Source: Pochonia chlamydosporia 170 (taxonomy: Eukaryota; Ascomycota; Sordariomycetes; Hypocreales; Clavicipitaceae). Taken from it: a DNA stretch of 64,000 nucleotides. The notes beneath the pieces are model-generated. The model was given only the letters and a program-made list of their open reading frames with translations, did no database searches and was not told the DNA's origin. The translations under genes were made by a program, and so were the position numbers. Positions 35,701 to 49,858 of the stretch are shown here, in pieces. Positions within the stretch are counted from its first letter, which is position 1. The number at the start of each line of letters is the position of its first letter. The DNA is taken from NCBI RefSeq assembly GCF_001653235.2, contig NC_035790.1, positions 4,526,001 through 4,590,000 on the forward strand, written 5' to 3'.

Positions 35701-38700
35701 TTGGTCTTGTTCCTTTTCTGTCAGTTGGGTCAAGATGCTGTTGCACGAGTCCTCAGACACTGTCGTCTGGGTCTGGCGCTATGCCGTGTTCCAGGCTGAG
35801 CAAACCAGAGCAGCTCTGGGTGACGTCTCAGAACTAGGAGCCTCTGTCGTTGGGGTTTCGGGCCATGTGTTGTATGGTAGATACCAAGCGGCGTTTGGCG
35901 TTAGCAAGGGCATCGTTGACCCTGGCAGTTGGTATCTAATAGTGGAAGTAGATGCTTGAATGGTTCTCATGGTGATCCTGGCTGTGTTGTATGACAGCCA
36001 TTGCCCCGTAATCCCGGCCTGGCTGACATATCAGTACTCTGTATCAACCTCAACCGTCAATCGAATGGGTTTGCTGATATTTCATGAACGGATGTGGAAG
36101 TGACTGCTCTGTATGGTAATTTTGGAACTTTCCATGGGCTGAGAAGGTATACCAAGGATGTTTGCATCTTACAGAGTGTCATTCTAGCCCCTGCTACGCT
36201 TTGGCATTCGCCGCTGCTTGTCGCTGGGGTAGTTACCTGGTTTGCCTCGCTCATAGTGGCTAGAAGCGTGACGCAAATGGAGTGGAAATGTACCAGACGG
36301 ATTGCATCCAGGAACTGACATGCTGCAAGAAATATGACGAGATGTTCATGCACAGCAAACCCGTGGGTATAATGTTCCTAGCTTCCCGTCAAGTCTCAAG
36401 CCTTCAATGTTCTGGAATAGGCAAGAGTGAACAATGGGACTGTGGGTGTCTCTTGCTCTTGCTCTCTTGCCAGTTGCCACTTGGTGAGTGCAAAAGACCC
36501 ACCTGATCACCCCATTCTGTCTGGTCGGTCTGGTCTATTGTCACCACTGTGCTCCCAGTTCAGGTTGGAACCACAAAGCCTTCTCCAACTACCAACAATT
36601 TCATCGACCATTTCCGTCGAGGTTCTTTGTTCTGATACCTGTACCTAGGCACGTTAGGCCCGGCATCCTGCAGAGATGTATAACGGACCCGTGCCCTAAT
36701 TTTACACAACGCGTTGGCCTCATGTTGAACCCCAGGTTGGCGATTTCGGGCCCTGTGATATAGCATTCTGGCCACGACCTCAGAATGGGATTTGCAACGC
36801 ATTCCTTATTTGGTTGGAGAAGATTACTCCCATCATGCACCTCGCGGTCTGTCCTCAGAATTCCACCAGAAGCTGGACCCCCAATATCTTGGTCAATGGC
36901 TGCTCATCGCTCGTCAGGGACTCTGCTGGCAATCGTCAATATCGCGAAGCTCTTCCCCGCTAGTACGCTTTTCGTACAAAGGATTTGTGTCCCAACTTGC
37001 CAGCTTATTACTGTTCTGTTCTCCGTACGACTGGGGTTGAAAGTTTGATCCGCTCCTTGATCATGGACCGGGGATCGGTGGCCAGTCAGTGCCAACCAAT
37101 GAGCCGGCACTGGAGGTGTGATTGTCGAGCCCAGCAGCCCATCCCCAGCACAACTATTGCGCAACTCGGTCCCTTGGTGGTTGCAATGACCTGGCTCTGG
37201 TGTCATGGATCCTTGAAAGCCAGAAGCCTCTTGTCGTATATTGCGGCCAATCAGATTCCTGCGACGCGCTTTGGCACGAGTGAGCAAGATCCAATTTATT
37301 ATGCGTGTCAAGATGAGCTTTTTGGCGCTCAACCAATCGCCCAACATATCTCGTCGCTACGTGGAACATCACGCTTTGTACGCCAACTCTCTCGGTCACT
37401 GGTCTCCTTGGTACCGTGCCAAATGAAGCTCGTCTCTCTCCGACAAACTTGCTCCACATCTGATGACAATGATGTGCTATTCCACAACTAAAGCCACTCG
37501 AGGGCCGAGATTTCAATGGCGACCATTTTGCTCCATGGTAAGATGAGCTTCTGGAGGCAAAACGAATGATCTAGGTCAGCCATGAGGGGGAACCCTCCAT
37601 TATTCTCCCGAGTTCAGACCTCATCCGGGTCTTGAAATGGCGATTAATTTCAGGCTACAATGTGTGGTGGCTGGAGATTTTGTTGTCCGAATTTTGTCTA
37701 TCAAAAAGCAAATTCAGAGCACCTCCCAGACTGGGCAACGATCCCCAGTTCTTCGGGCTTGATCCAATTATGTTTGGCGACCACCCAGCAAGGTGCTCGC
37801 CTGTCTCGGCGCAGTGTAGCAACAGGGCAGAGACACCACCTTCACTCTTGACTACTGCCACCAGATACAGAAGAGCAACCAGGTTCTTATCTGACGGGAC
37901 AAAGACAAAGCATTCAATGAAGACAGCCCAATTACGGAGTACTTGATATCGCGTCTCCCACGGGTTCCACTAAAACGACAGATGGCCCTCATAGCCTCTA
38001 AATACGTGGTTAAATTGGATGTCAAAGATGTTGCCTGCGGAGTGCTTTGTTCACGTTTATGCCGGCTCGCAATGGCTCTGTTGCGGGAGTGCTTCAAATT
38101 TGTTGGCAGGGAGCCAAGATAACTCCCTTGAATGTCAAAGTCAGACATGCATCTCCAACGCTCAAACGGGATGATTCAATTGGCGATGTATAAATTCACA
38201 AGTTCAGCCACAGTGACAGTGAATCGCTTCAATTTACTCAATTCGCCCAGCGCAGTCGCACTTCACTGCATCTGAGAGGTCACACAAATAGCAATACGGC
38301 ATAATATACTCCGTATGACTCAACAGATACAGCAATTGCGCAGGGCAAGACTAAGATCATCTTTTGCCTGGGGCGCATCACCAAGCTTGTGGTGACGTGA
38401 CACGAAATCAGAGATAGGACAGTCCGAAAGTCTCAGGCCATTCATGAAGTCGTTCAGCATTCGAAATTCAATGAGATTGACAATAGGTCGCTTCTGGAAA
38501 GATTTTTTTTATTTCCTTAAGATCGTATCAGCAAGTAAATGCCCATGGTTTGCCATAAAGTGTCATGAGACTATGGTTCAAACCCTTGGAGAGCTACTTC
38601 GTAGTCCTACAGTATGGAGTATGCCATGGTACAAGGTGTGCATTTGAAATAGAGCCTGTCATCCAGGACCAGCCACTTTCCGAGCTCATGTACGGAGTAC

Positions 38701-41700
38701 CCCAACGTCTCAACTCCAATGCACAGCAGTCAACCTGCCTGTTTTATTGAATGCTGGCAGCGAATGTCGTTCAATCTGTCAGCACTCTTCGTTTTTCAAA
38801 TCCACTTGGCTGGTTACACAGGCCATGGCAATAGACAATTCGAGGGGAGGCTGACTAGATAACGGGCTGGCCAGCCTGTGTCAGAAACAACAACACAGCC
38901 AACACTAACATTCGCGGATCATGTCAACCCATTGGCCCTCACATATTATTATGACCATGGAGTTGCTGCATGGAGTATCAGTATGAACTGATGCAGTGGA
39001 GCCGCAGATGTCCATACACAGTCATTCCAAAGAGATTTCTGTCCGCCACCGCTCATTCTTCCACGGCCTGTGGCAGCCTAACGTATTTCTCTGCACCGAA
39101 TGCAGGTACAATTTTTATTGTGGTTCACGAACGTTGAATGCACATACGGGGTGGTGGGCTGTGGCTGCTGCAAGCTTTTTTTTCCTGGTGGAGGAAGATC
39201 TTGATTCGGAACGAAATACGTATGGATATGAGGCACGAGTCCTACTCCTGGCCTCAGGTCTTATTTTGAATGGAAAGCATGTATTCCATGCACTCCAGAA
39301 GTATACAACTACGCCAAGCACTTGGTCTCCCCAAACGCATGGAGTACTCAGCAACCGAGATTCTGTGGTTTCACAGGGGGATGCAAGTGGTAGAGTGCTC
39401 ATAGACGATGAAGTCACCGTACCGAATACCTCACACAGCTGGTGAACCAATATTTTCTTCTTTGGATGAGTCGACAGGGTCCTGTGCAGTTTCGGCTGCC
39501 AGGGTCTTCAAGAGCCTGAAAAGGTTGACTAAGACAAGTGGAACTATGGAGTGGTCTGCATTGCCTGCATCTCCTGTCTGCTTGGGAAACTATGAAACTA
39601 TATGCAAACACTTTATGAAGAAGAGGCGCGTGGTCAGAGGCTCGTGCCCGCGTTAAGTGAAAACACACTCCGGACGCTCGTTAAAAACTTGGAGACTTGG
39701 CATTCCCTTATGACAAGGTCCAAGGCTGGGGCATCTTGTTTCCGCTATCATTACAAGCTGGGTCCCGGATACGGAGTAGACCGCCCATTATTTGAGCGGC
39801 CTATTAATTCAATGATTACCTTGTGCAAAGTGGCTGTCACAGGGGCGGGGGGGAGCTATGAACAACGGGACTTCACCTGACAATGGGTGTAAATTGGTGG
39901 CTCCATAAATGATGCATTTGCTTGGGGCGCCAGGAGCAATTCTTGGACCGAAAGAAACGCCGCGCGGATTCAACAGGGAGGGAGGAAAGCAAGCTGTCTG
40001 GTCTGTAATTACGTATGCAGCTGTGCCCGAAGGGAGTTGGATGCTCGAGACACAGGACACAGAGCCTACCACAAGGAACAAAACACGGTGAGTCACGAAC
40101 AAATACGAAGAAAAGCAACTGGCATGGTCGATACAGGGTCAAAGAGACCAACTGACTACATGACACAGGAGCTTGGTTGCCATAGCCCCGTCAGGTCTCT
40201 GCCTGTGTAAGTCTTGTTCTGCACGGAGATATTAAAAATGAAAAAATGTTCAAATTGCACTGAAACACGGCCTTGAGTTCAGGCGCTAAGTCTCAATCCG
40301 GAATAGTGTTCTAGAAAACTTCCCAGGAAGGAAATCAGCTGCCAGGATTTCGGGGTTTCGGAGACCAGGGTGTCACCCTCTTGCACAATGACGCCAATGC
40401 GCAGTGGTAGAGCAATACTTTTTGAACAATGAAGAATGCAATAGTGAGGCGAGGCTTGCGGCAGGCCGAGAAGCGAAGCGAATTATGACGAGTCTCTGGG
40501 GACATGGCGAGAGATGCATATCATGACTACGGAGTACGGACTACTCCGTAGTAATACATGATGCAGTATTTGTTAGCTTGGAACGAACTCGCGACTACGG
40601 AGCGCCTGATGTTACATTATCCGAGTTGGGTAGATGTTGGCATCGCATCAAACCAAATCAACGGAGACGAACGGGGCTTGAACTCTCTGTCCATGGCTGC
40701 GCCTGTACCAAATACGTTGAGTCAAGGCGGCTGTCAATCCTATGGGGGTGCATTTTCGCCGCTGAATGAATAATTGGCACAGCAACACAGGTCGGTTGTC
40801 CACCTCTGGTCGCTGGGAAATCTGCATATTGTGTGCAAAGAAGATATGAGAGGAAGTGCAACAACACAAGGAGTGTACATACCTTGGCAGCCTGACTTCC
40901 CTCACCATACTGATTATGGAGCCTGTACGGAGTACGGAGCACCAAGAAAACTGTTTTTTCTCAACAGGCCTGCTTTTCCGCCAAATCCATCAATTTGGGA
41001 CCGGGGTTCATTTGTGGCACTTCATGCAAGTCCACCGTCCCGTCGACCCTGTTTGACCGGTGTATTCTCCATCATGATACGGGCCGGACTGCACATATTG
41101 GAGACGGGGCAATGCGAATGAAAAGAGGGAAAAAAAAAAAAAAAAAAAAATCTTCATCTGTTGCCACTACCGGCCCCTCCAGAAGGAAAAATACTGTTAT
41201 GCATGCCCCTCCTTGGTGAGGCGGTCTGGACAGGATTCAATTTTTTGACTGTTCATTCTATTACAAGGCTCCGTTTGCCGAGACTCGTTATATTGGAGCT
41301 GGCGGAAAGCAGCAAGGAAGTTGCATGTGTTGCCAAAGCAGCACATCTAGCTAGCAGGGTAGCCTTGCGGGCGTCTGACACGGCACACCACAAACGGGCA
41401 CAGTACTCCGTACAAACCACATGAATCGGTATTTGGCAACACTCATGGAATGACGACACACGGAAATACTAGTTCAGTAGTTCTTAACAGTCCACACCAA
41501 TACTCCATATACCCGGGCCAACTGAGGTTTCTACCAGCAAATATCGGCTCAGAATGTGTCACTGCCGGAGCAACAGCCTCCAGCACGGAGTATGAAGTGG
41601 GCCAAGTCTGAGCCTGCCATGCAGCAAACTTGACGCATTGCCTCGAGTATTTGACATATTTGCCAGGGAAGAAGGCCAAAATCATAGCCGACTTCTCTCT

Positions 41701-44700
41701 ACTTGCGTAGTCATGAGCTACCGTTGATAAATTGTATGCCCAACAAGTGCATGTAAGCACTCTACGGCCTACATCTAACAGACTGCATGGAACGGCGTGC
41801 TAATATTGCCTATGTCCCCTAGCACATGATACGGAGCCAGCAGACGGGTACGGCAACTTCAAGTCATTTGCGTGGGCATACCGTTCTTGGTTGAGCCGTG
41901 GGTGGGAAGTCTGGAGCGGCAAGCCAAGAAAAAGGTAGCCAAAATTCATATCCGCCGCGGGCATAATTACTTGGTTTCTGACGGGGTACGGAGTAATGAC
42001 TCTTGGATTTTCCTGAATCTTGAATGTATTTGGAAGCGGAGCCTCAAGAACAAGATTGTCAAGTCAAGCGTTTGGAAGGCGCCAGGAGCAGTTCGTCCCC
42101 ACAGGCACGCGAAACAGTCACGCTGGTCTGACATAGAACCAATGCCCATTGGAGAGATGTCGTCTTCAGTCGCGGATAAGATGCAGCCGAAGTGCAGCAA
42201 TAGCCTCGCCCGGACAGGCATTGCTACATGACACTAAGGAGCTCTCATGGGTATGGCGGCGGGCAACGATACACTCCCCCCAGCTTCATCCCGGACCAGC
42301 CCACAGTTTCCTGTTTCCCAAGGTGTGTCGTTCCAATTTCGAATGCAGCAGAAAGGAGGAGGCTGGCTGGCTGGCTGGCTGACAGTGTTTCATTGGATCT
42401 GGCATCTCGTGCATTCGGCGCCTCCGTTGTGCTCGCCCTGGAGACAAATCGATTGACCATGGCCCCAATATGGGACCCCAATATGGTTGTCATCGATTTG
42501 TTTGCCAAACATGAAGCGGGCGAAAAGCGTTGGTCTTGAAGCGACATGGGCAGTCATAGCATTGGTCGCATATGTCAAGAACTATTGTCGATGCAAAAAT
42601 TGACTTGCCAACAATGAGCATTGGATCGCGTGTAGTCATCTGTGCTCCATGTGAGCGTTTGCCCTGACTACGACTTACGATATGCAATCTCACGTCAAGA
42701 GCATTCATTGTGAGGACACGGGCTCAAATTCCAAGAATGATAATCAAATCGACCAAAAAAAGACCAGGGACCGGCCCTCGCCGCAGCCTCCGCCCACATA
42801 CACTCGAGACACTACCACCAAGCCCTTGTGCAAACACCATCGTCATCCACCATGAGCTCCGCCTCGTCTCCGCAGAGAAGGGCTGGACCCAGGACCCCTC
42901 ATGAAAGAAGAGAGGACTGACGAAGGGGACACGGAAGGGCAAGAAATAAAAAAAATTAAATTTTCTAAATGACATGAAAGAGGGTCTGCAGAAGCCCGAC
43001 CGAACCGGGCTTTTCGCGGAGACGGAATGTTTGGTCGATTCATCACATCCCTATGGAGTACTAAGAACGGATACTTGTTATGTCGGAGGAGAATGGCTGG
43101 TGACGAGCGGGACATATACGTCATATCCACCAGACTCTTGGAAGCGGTCAAACCGAGGGTCAAGCTTCTACAAGAATTTCTTGTCATGGTTGGGGACGGT
43201 CCCAAACTCAGGAACACGAAAACTCCCACAACAAGGTCACTCAACCAACCTCGAGATCCCAACATCTGGAAGGAGACAAATGCGAATTATCGAAATTGCA
43301 ACATGGAAAAGTTGGCCAGCAGGTTGTCGAGAAGACATGGTTTGCCATGTTTTCTGGGGTCGCGACTCCATTCTTCAGACCAACATGGCATTGATGATTT
43401 CGATGGCAGACTGAAATCCTCGATCTTTACTCAAAGTCTCCGCCACCGATACCAATTTAGACAATTTAGACCTTCATCCACACCACCACAATCAATGAAG
43501 AATTCTGCACAGGCAAGACAGGCAAGGACAAAAGCTGCCAGGTCAGGGTTTACTTTTGCTCAGTATCCACTGACTGCGCCGCGCTGACGGGTAGCAATGA
43601 ACGCAGGTAAACAGGCTCTCACTGATCAATGCTGCTTCAACAGCCAAGAGGTTGGTTGTATCGACATCGATACATGCCATAACATCCCACCAACTCGCGT
43701 GTCACATGTACTTGTTGTGCTCGTTCCTTGTTACAGCTCGAAAGGCACAGTGAACTAGCGATCCTCTTAGGCCACAGGGCTTGGCTAGTTGGGTGATTGG
43801 CGCAAGCTTGCGACAAACGGTTAAAGAGCTCCCCTGCCGCGAAACATGGGTACCAGGAGTAGTGAGCACAATGGCAGCACTTGGGTAAGTAAGGCTGGCC
43901 AGACAAGGCAAGGCGTTGTTGACGCACACGGCTGACAAGACCAGAACGAGCTTCATTAGTTGCACAGCTTCGGACTACGGAAAATGAAGCTGGTCAAGAT
44001 GCTTGCTCACCTGCTTTGTGGGGTCAACGATCGACAACTGAACGATGCAACTGTGCTGGCAAGGGTGGAAGGGTACGAGGATGTACAACGAACTATAATT
44101 CCGGCTTCACAGTGTGCCGTCCAATACACATACACTTATACGCACAGGATGTACAGACCTGCCCCATGGGCTCCCGAACTCAAGATGCGAATTCGTCGAC
44201 CCGATCCTGCGAACCAAACTGGGGCAAGCTTTGCAGAAACGGGCCGTCCACCGTCACCCTGAGCATCTTGAGACAACGTCCAAGCTTTGCTGGCAGTTGC
44301 GGCTTTGTCCCTGTATTACGAACATGTTGTCATATATACAAGCACTAAGCTCCGCCATGTGGACGGACCAAACCATGTAATGCTACAGCTCGGACAGGGA
44401 CGCAGCTCGACTTTATTGCAATGTCAAGTTGAGCCAGCAATATGGGCTCAGGAACAGGTTTCTGCCCCCAACCTTGTTGCAGGAAGAACAGCTGAATGTT
44501 GTCACCGAGGTAAGCACGCGAATGCCCTGCTGCACCATTTTGTCTGTGCTGATGTTTATTCATCAGCCGCTCTTGTGCACGGTGCTTTGTTCAAAACGGT
44601 AGCTTGTAATGATCATCTCGACGTGCGTTGCAGCTGTTGGCCGCCTGGCAGGGAGGGCTATTGACACTATGGAAGCAAAATAAACAGCGGAGCGTAACAA

Positions 44701-45621
44701 CGGCTCAAGTTTGAGGAGTGACGATAACATCACTCATCTAATGGCCATGGAGCACTTTGTGTTTGCTGTTTATTATTTGTTTTTTCCTTGTTGCTGTTTA
44801 TCCTGACCATCGGGACGGTCACCATCGATGCGACCTCCCGCAGGTTGGATCGATCGCGGCTACAATCTTGGTCCACTATAGGTACGTATTGCTAATTCTA
44901 CTTGAAGGCTAACTCAACGCTTGGCCGGGGTTTCTTGACAAGCTACGCCAAACACAGTACCAAAGAACGATCTTGGTGCTGCACAAAACCTGTGTGGCTG
45001 GGACCACCCATTATTATCTCGTCGGGGGAAGGAGAAAGCACATGTTGGCGTTTCTGCACCAAAAACTAAACAACCAGGTCTGTGACGGCGACGCCCTCTA
45101 AACGAAGCTAGCAACGCCAGCTTCGGCACAGACAAGGAAGAAGGGGGCAGCCCAGCTGAGCTACTGGCTTGCATTGGACCACTTTACGCGAAGAAGACGC
45201 GTTCATGATGGAACATGATGATGCATCAGCTCATCCCGAAGGCAAAAAAAACGACACCAAAAATACTCATATCGCCGATGAAACTCCAGGTCCAAGAATC
45301 CAAGACGGCGAGGCTCCTTTACCCCATCCGCTGAGGCTGAAATATGTATGCTCCTCTCACCTATTTCACACCCTGTTGCCGAACCGCAAAGCAATGATCC
45401 AAGGTACAAGTTCACTTTGTACACCTTTGAATGAGATGTACTGTGCCTTCTTCCCATCCACCCATCCATCCCCCTTTCTGTGGTTCTTCAAGCTCTCAGC
45501 TTCCCCGCACCCTCCCTATGAGGCTAACACCGGAGCAAGTCTGGGCAAGGGGATTGGGAGTGCGGCTCTGTAGGATCTTCGACCCTGTCTGGAATTGTCC
45601 AGCATGCAGCACCATAATTGG
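32751..45621. other. 13-kb gene-poor region rich in the TACGGAGTA motif
   Basis: I found no intact gene, tRNA or rRNA. Frames above 130 codons (32806-33417, 33024-33473, 36985-37491, 42974-43414, 43027-43587) have no domain or splice support and usually overlap a frame of similar size on another frame or strand. Visible structure: many exact copies of TACGGAGTA or its complement, one as an inverted pair at 40526-40552; a TACCTAGGTA palindrome at 34033-34042; an A-run of about 21 nt near 41131-41151; and a GGCT tandem at 42361-42380. The region could be decayed, regulatory or non-coding RNA-producing. Confidence 0.45.
40526..40552. repeat. Inverted pair of the TACGGAGTA motif
   Basis: ACTACGGAGTA (40526-40536) and its exact complement TACTCCGTAGT (40542-40552) flank a 5-nt spacer CGGAC, so an 11-bp stem could form in DNA or RNA. 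Confidence 0.75.
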
Positions 45622-48600
45622 TTAGAAGAGCACGGCTTTCTCAAGAGGCAGATGTGCTGGTGTTTCATCATGATGGAGTTCCTCTAAGCTCGGGTCCATG
45701 GTTCGCGAGCATCTGTGTGTTTTATTATCACGGGAAGACGTGTCCTTGACAAGGACCACATCAATTGGTTCAATGTCAAATGCGTCGCGAGCTGAAAAAA
45801 CCATGGTCTGCGAGTTTTTTGACCTGTCAGAGAGTTCCAAAACATCGTCGGTAATGTGAACCTGTCTTGTTGCCGGATATAGTGCCCTAACCCTGGTATT
45901 ACGAATTGTCATATGGAATTTTGTCAAAAACGGTTTTGTGTGAATGGAATAGCCATGATGACATGATACGCTCGCTGGTCAGATCTCAGACCCTTTGCGT
46001 TTTACACATGACGGATTGTCGCTCCCTGCCCTCCCTGCCCTGGGCGATTTGGAGAATGGCTCCGGGAGATGGTTCTATTACATTGTCAAAATTAAGATTA
46101 AATTGTATTACTTCTTGGATTAAGCGGCAAGCTCTGGGCTCTAGTCATAACTAATTACTGCCTACCTGTCTTGCAACCACCAGCAGCTTTTTGAACTGGA
46201 ATTGGGGAATCTCCGTCCTCTGAGTTATGAAGAAGAAAACCTGGCGCTCCTGGCATGATTTTCTCTTTGGACATGCCAAATCGTCAAACAGGCAAAGATT
46301 GACACTATCCAACGCGGTCCTCCGGTTGTAAATGACCAGGAAATCGTCCACGATGCTCAAACATACCGAGTCGTCACCTTCAATACCACAACTCTTGCAT
46401 ATACTTTCAACATAGGACATGCTGACACTTATGTTCCTGTAGATTACATGCATCACTGCTCCTGTATGTGAACGTCGAAGAATCTCCCTCGGCGATGTCG
46501 ACCGAATCGAAAGCCGCTTTTGCGTCGTTGTCATGTATATACCCTCGAATTCTCGAATTGAGAGAAACGCCTCAACGGAGCAAGGCTGATGAAACGTACC
46601 AAAATCCAGTGTGTCCTCGTTAAAGAAGACTTCATCATCAGAAGTGTCCTAAAACATACACCACTGCTTTGGTGGTTGTATGTCACGGCGTGTTAAACTT
46701 CCGCAGCTTCTCATATCGTAATCAGGAAATAAGACGGCTACCGAATAGTATAGTCCAAGTGATGACCAAAATTTCAGTTCTGGAATTCACTTGTCTTGGA
46801 CACGATGCCAAAAGCTTACGAGTACGGTCTAGTCGTGGCAGTCTTAGATTTTGCTTTCGAAATTGGGTTCCGTTTGCATATTACTCAGATCCAGCTCATC
46901 TAGATCTCGGCAGTATGTCTCACTGTGATGTCCTGATCCACATCAACGAGAAATTCATGTAGACAGAGTAATAGAGCACCTGACGGCACGTCCTTCCATG
47001 ATATAACAACAATTACTCTACTTGTTAGCAGCCGTTTTAGACATCCACTGTCCGGCATCGCAAGCTGGCAATGCATTTCTCAGACACACATGGTGAGTAT
47101 CTCGAAATGTTTACCCGTCCCACAAAGAAAATTGATCAACTTAAAAGCTTGTGTATTCTTTTTGCCCACGAGTCTTTGTTCATGTGGATTTCTGTAGGTA
47201 ATCGTTCTGATTGCTCTCCAGACACCTAAGCGTTTCTACTCACCTCGGAGGGATAGTCGAAGACTTTGCATTCAACGTCCTATTTGACATTGAACTAGGT
47301 CAGCGAGTTGGAAGAGTCGTTAGGAAGGAAGTAGCACACATGCCTTTTCCTTTCTATTAGCAATCAGTTGCCGAGTATTTGCTGAGACAAGCTTGTAGCA
47401 AAGGTTTCAAGGCGACAAGAAAGCCTGCAAATTGATATCGTGTTCAAGCCATCCAGCATAAGGTTGTCGGCCTGCTATGTCCACGGAAGCACCTTTCAAG
47501 ACCGTACATCTATTCCCCCTGTAATCCTGGCGGGAATATCGGGCAGGACTTTGGGAGAACCAGGTAGAGTATTCTAGACAAAGTCGAATTTGCACTCGCC
47601 TTTAAATTCGGGTTTGGTACGATATCAAAGCCTTAATCATGAATCTCGTGAAGAGGTTTCATGAAAGAACGGGAAACTCGCAGGCCGAGGTTTGCCCATT
47701 GCGAAAGGTTCCTTGAACTTGAAACAAATTGGCCGCCGCCATGGACTGAGCTTGCGCCAATTCGTGGAAGACTCTTCTGAGTTCTGCAATTACTGCAAAG
47801 TAAGTTCGGTCCTAAACTTTCCACATACCGAAACTCTCTGCCTCCGAGCACCTGTTAAGAGGACTTGGGAAAGCTCGACGTATCGCCGTGAGATTCAGTG
47901 GGCAAAGAAACGCATTCCAATAGCTTTGGTAGATTTGTGGGCTTGCCCTTTGTCATGCTGTGCCAAATTAGAAAGGAGACCTCGATGAATAGCAGATTTC
48001 CTCCTGACCTTGGCTCTCAAATCTTGCACTTTGGATTAGGAAGATGCAAAACAATACAGATCTGTAATGCACGTCACAATAAAGTTCTGGAAACCCGCAA
48101 CATGCCTATCTTTAGCTTGAATAATGACCAATAAAAGATGATACGCCTGGATGGCTGGCAATTTAAGCTTCAGGTGTTGACCAGGTTGATCACTCTCCCG
48201 TAATTATGAGCAACGAACCAAACCAGATATAGACGCAATAGTTGTGTTGCGCATATCTCCGGGCAAAAAGATCACTGACCTCACAGTTTTGGTAATGACC
48301 AAGAGACCTACGTCTTCTAGATCGTCTTATCCGTTGCCATGGTTCGACATTCTTCATGCCCTCGTTAGAATAGCTTTGTCGGACTAGCAGAAAGGATCAG
48401 TTCGCTGAGCGTGCTTGAGCAATGGGAAGATGATGACACAGAGATTGAATCAAGGTCGCTTGTCAAAGGTAGCCACATTGAAGCTGCCAACTCATCTTGC
48501 ATTCTCGTTGGAACCATAGGGCATCGGTCATGGGGGGTCGAAATCGATATTAGCCCATTGTCGTCGTAATATCTCAGGGCCAATATGAAGTTCTATCTTG

Positions 48601-49858
48601 TCACTTATATCAGCGGCGCAAGTGGGATATGTGAGCTGTAGTTCGAAATCCGCCCCAGAGTGATGCCTCTAGAGTCAACCATCGTGTCTGCCAAGTCTAA
48701 CATCGACGAGGTGATGAGACGAGAGTCCACCAAAGAAGGCTGAAATTGATCAGGCTGCTTCATCTTGCCCTATTATTGGACATTGTGTTGTTTGAAGCCC
48801 GAGGACACCCTGACTTAAGTGGAAGGAATCAAGCATTAAACCTGATAGTGCCCCGGGAGCGTTGAGAGCACCTGACAATGCCATACGGAATCAATGAGGT
48901 TAAGACTGGGTCGGTGTACCATCCAGTACGTGCTCACTCCTGTTATTGAAAATGAAAGGCAGATCTTCTCATCTTGTTTGATGTCCGTATAATCTAGAGG
49001 AATACATTTAGCATTGATCACAGGCGCGGTTTTGCAAAGAGCAAGTTGAATCTCATATGATGTGAGAATCAGCGGCGGCTATTTAATTGCCCTTCAATGG
49101 CCACAGATTCCCATAGGTACAATATCTGCTTTGTCGGACTTCCTAAGGGTGCGGCGCATCGTAGGTGTCTGCTCAAATGCGCATTAAATCCATATGTACA
49201 GGATTCCGGTTCGAATCATCCGCGAAACTGGCAGTCAGCTAGATCCAAATACCGGATAAGTCATTCTGCAAGCTTCTTCGAAAGCTCGTAGCTGAAATCG
49301 CCCTAATTTTTATTGTATATTGACTGCGCAGCCTTAAAAAATGTACGATGACGACTTGTGCAGCCATACATAAGGAGTACCGCGTTTCTAGCGTTTTGAA
49401 GTCTAGCCGACCCTCGTTGTTTCGAAGATAATTTAGTACCGGCCATATGCAAAAGTCCCCTATGAATTATCTGAGGCGTATATCGATGAAGCACATACTC
49501 CCATTTGTGGGTTGTCATTAACGGTTCGGTTGTCTTATCCTCGTATCCCGGCACCAGGTACTGAAACAGCACCAACATTGGCTCTGGTAATGGAATGTGT
49601 CACTAATTGTCTCTGATTGAAATCACAGTACATCTTGATCTAAGTGAATTTGTGGTGTTTTTGCCCTCTTTCTGAGAGTTGGACCGTTGTCTCAATTTTG
49701 GTGAATTTCGGCACGTCTCTGTGATTAGCATCATAATTTCCAGTCATATCAAAGACCGCTCTGTCTCGCCAACGGCACTCGTACAACCCATTGTGGAGCG
49801 TATATGTCCTCCTTGTGGCCCTATGTGCGGCGCTTGCAAACAACCACCAAGGCGACAA
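45622..49858 (-). pseudogene. Decayed coding region (unidentified protein or proteins)
   Basis: The minus strand shows a succession of protein-like segments broken by stops and frame changes. Examples: 49858-49640 (YTLHNGLYECRWRDRAVFDM), 49578-49303 (LVPGYEDKTTEPL, KWEYVLHRYTPQIIHRGLLH), 49065-48836 (CIPLDYTDIKQDEKICLSFS, STYWMVHRPSLNLIDSVWHC), about 48680-48530 (YPTCAADISDKIELHIGPEI), 48210-48040 (AYHLLLVIIQAKDRHVAGF), 47595-47407 (VQIRLCLEYSTWFSQSP), 46650-46151 (166 open codons, SVCLSIVDDFLVIYNRR) and 45927-45622 (QVHITDDVLELSDRS). Between the last two, a readable segment with one stop links them. Order and strand are consistent, so this may be one large former gene, perhaps with introns. 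I do not recognise the family. Boundaries are approximate. Confidence 0.4.

Noticed and set aside
41131..41151. A-run considered as the tail of a retroposed transcript
   Set aside because: No recognisable source gene or target-site duplication beside it, so a simple homopolymer is enough.
42361..42380. GGCT tandem considered as part of a repeat array
   Set aside because: Only about five units long; a simple microsatellite with no spacer structure. No CRISPR-like array occurs anywhere in the window.
42843..43587. Overlapping frames of 140-186 codons on both strands
   Set aside because: None shows a domain, signal peptide or consistent splice sites, and competing frames are equally open.
49190..49230. 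GGTTCGAATC resembling a tRNA T-loop
   Set aside because: No D-arm, anticodon arm or pairing acceptor stem at the right distance.
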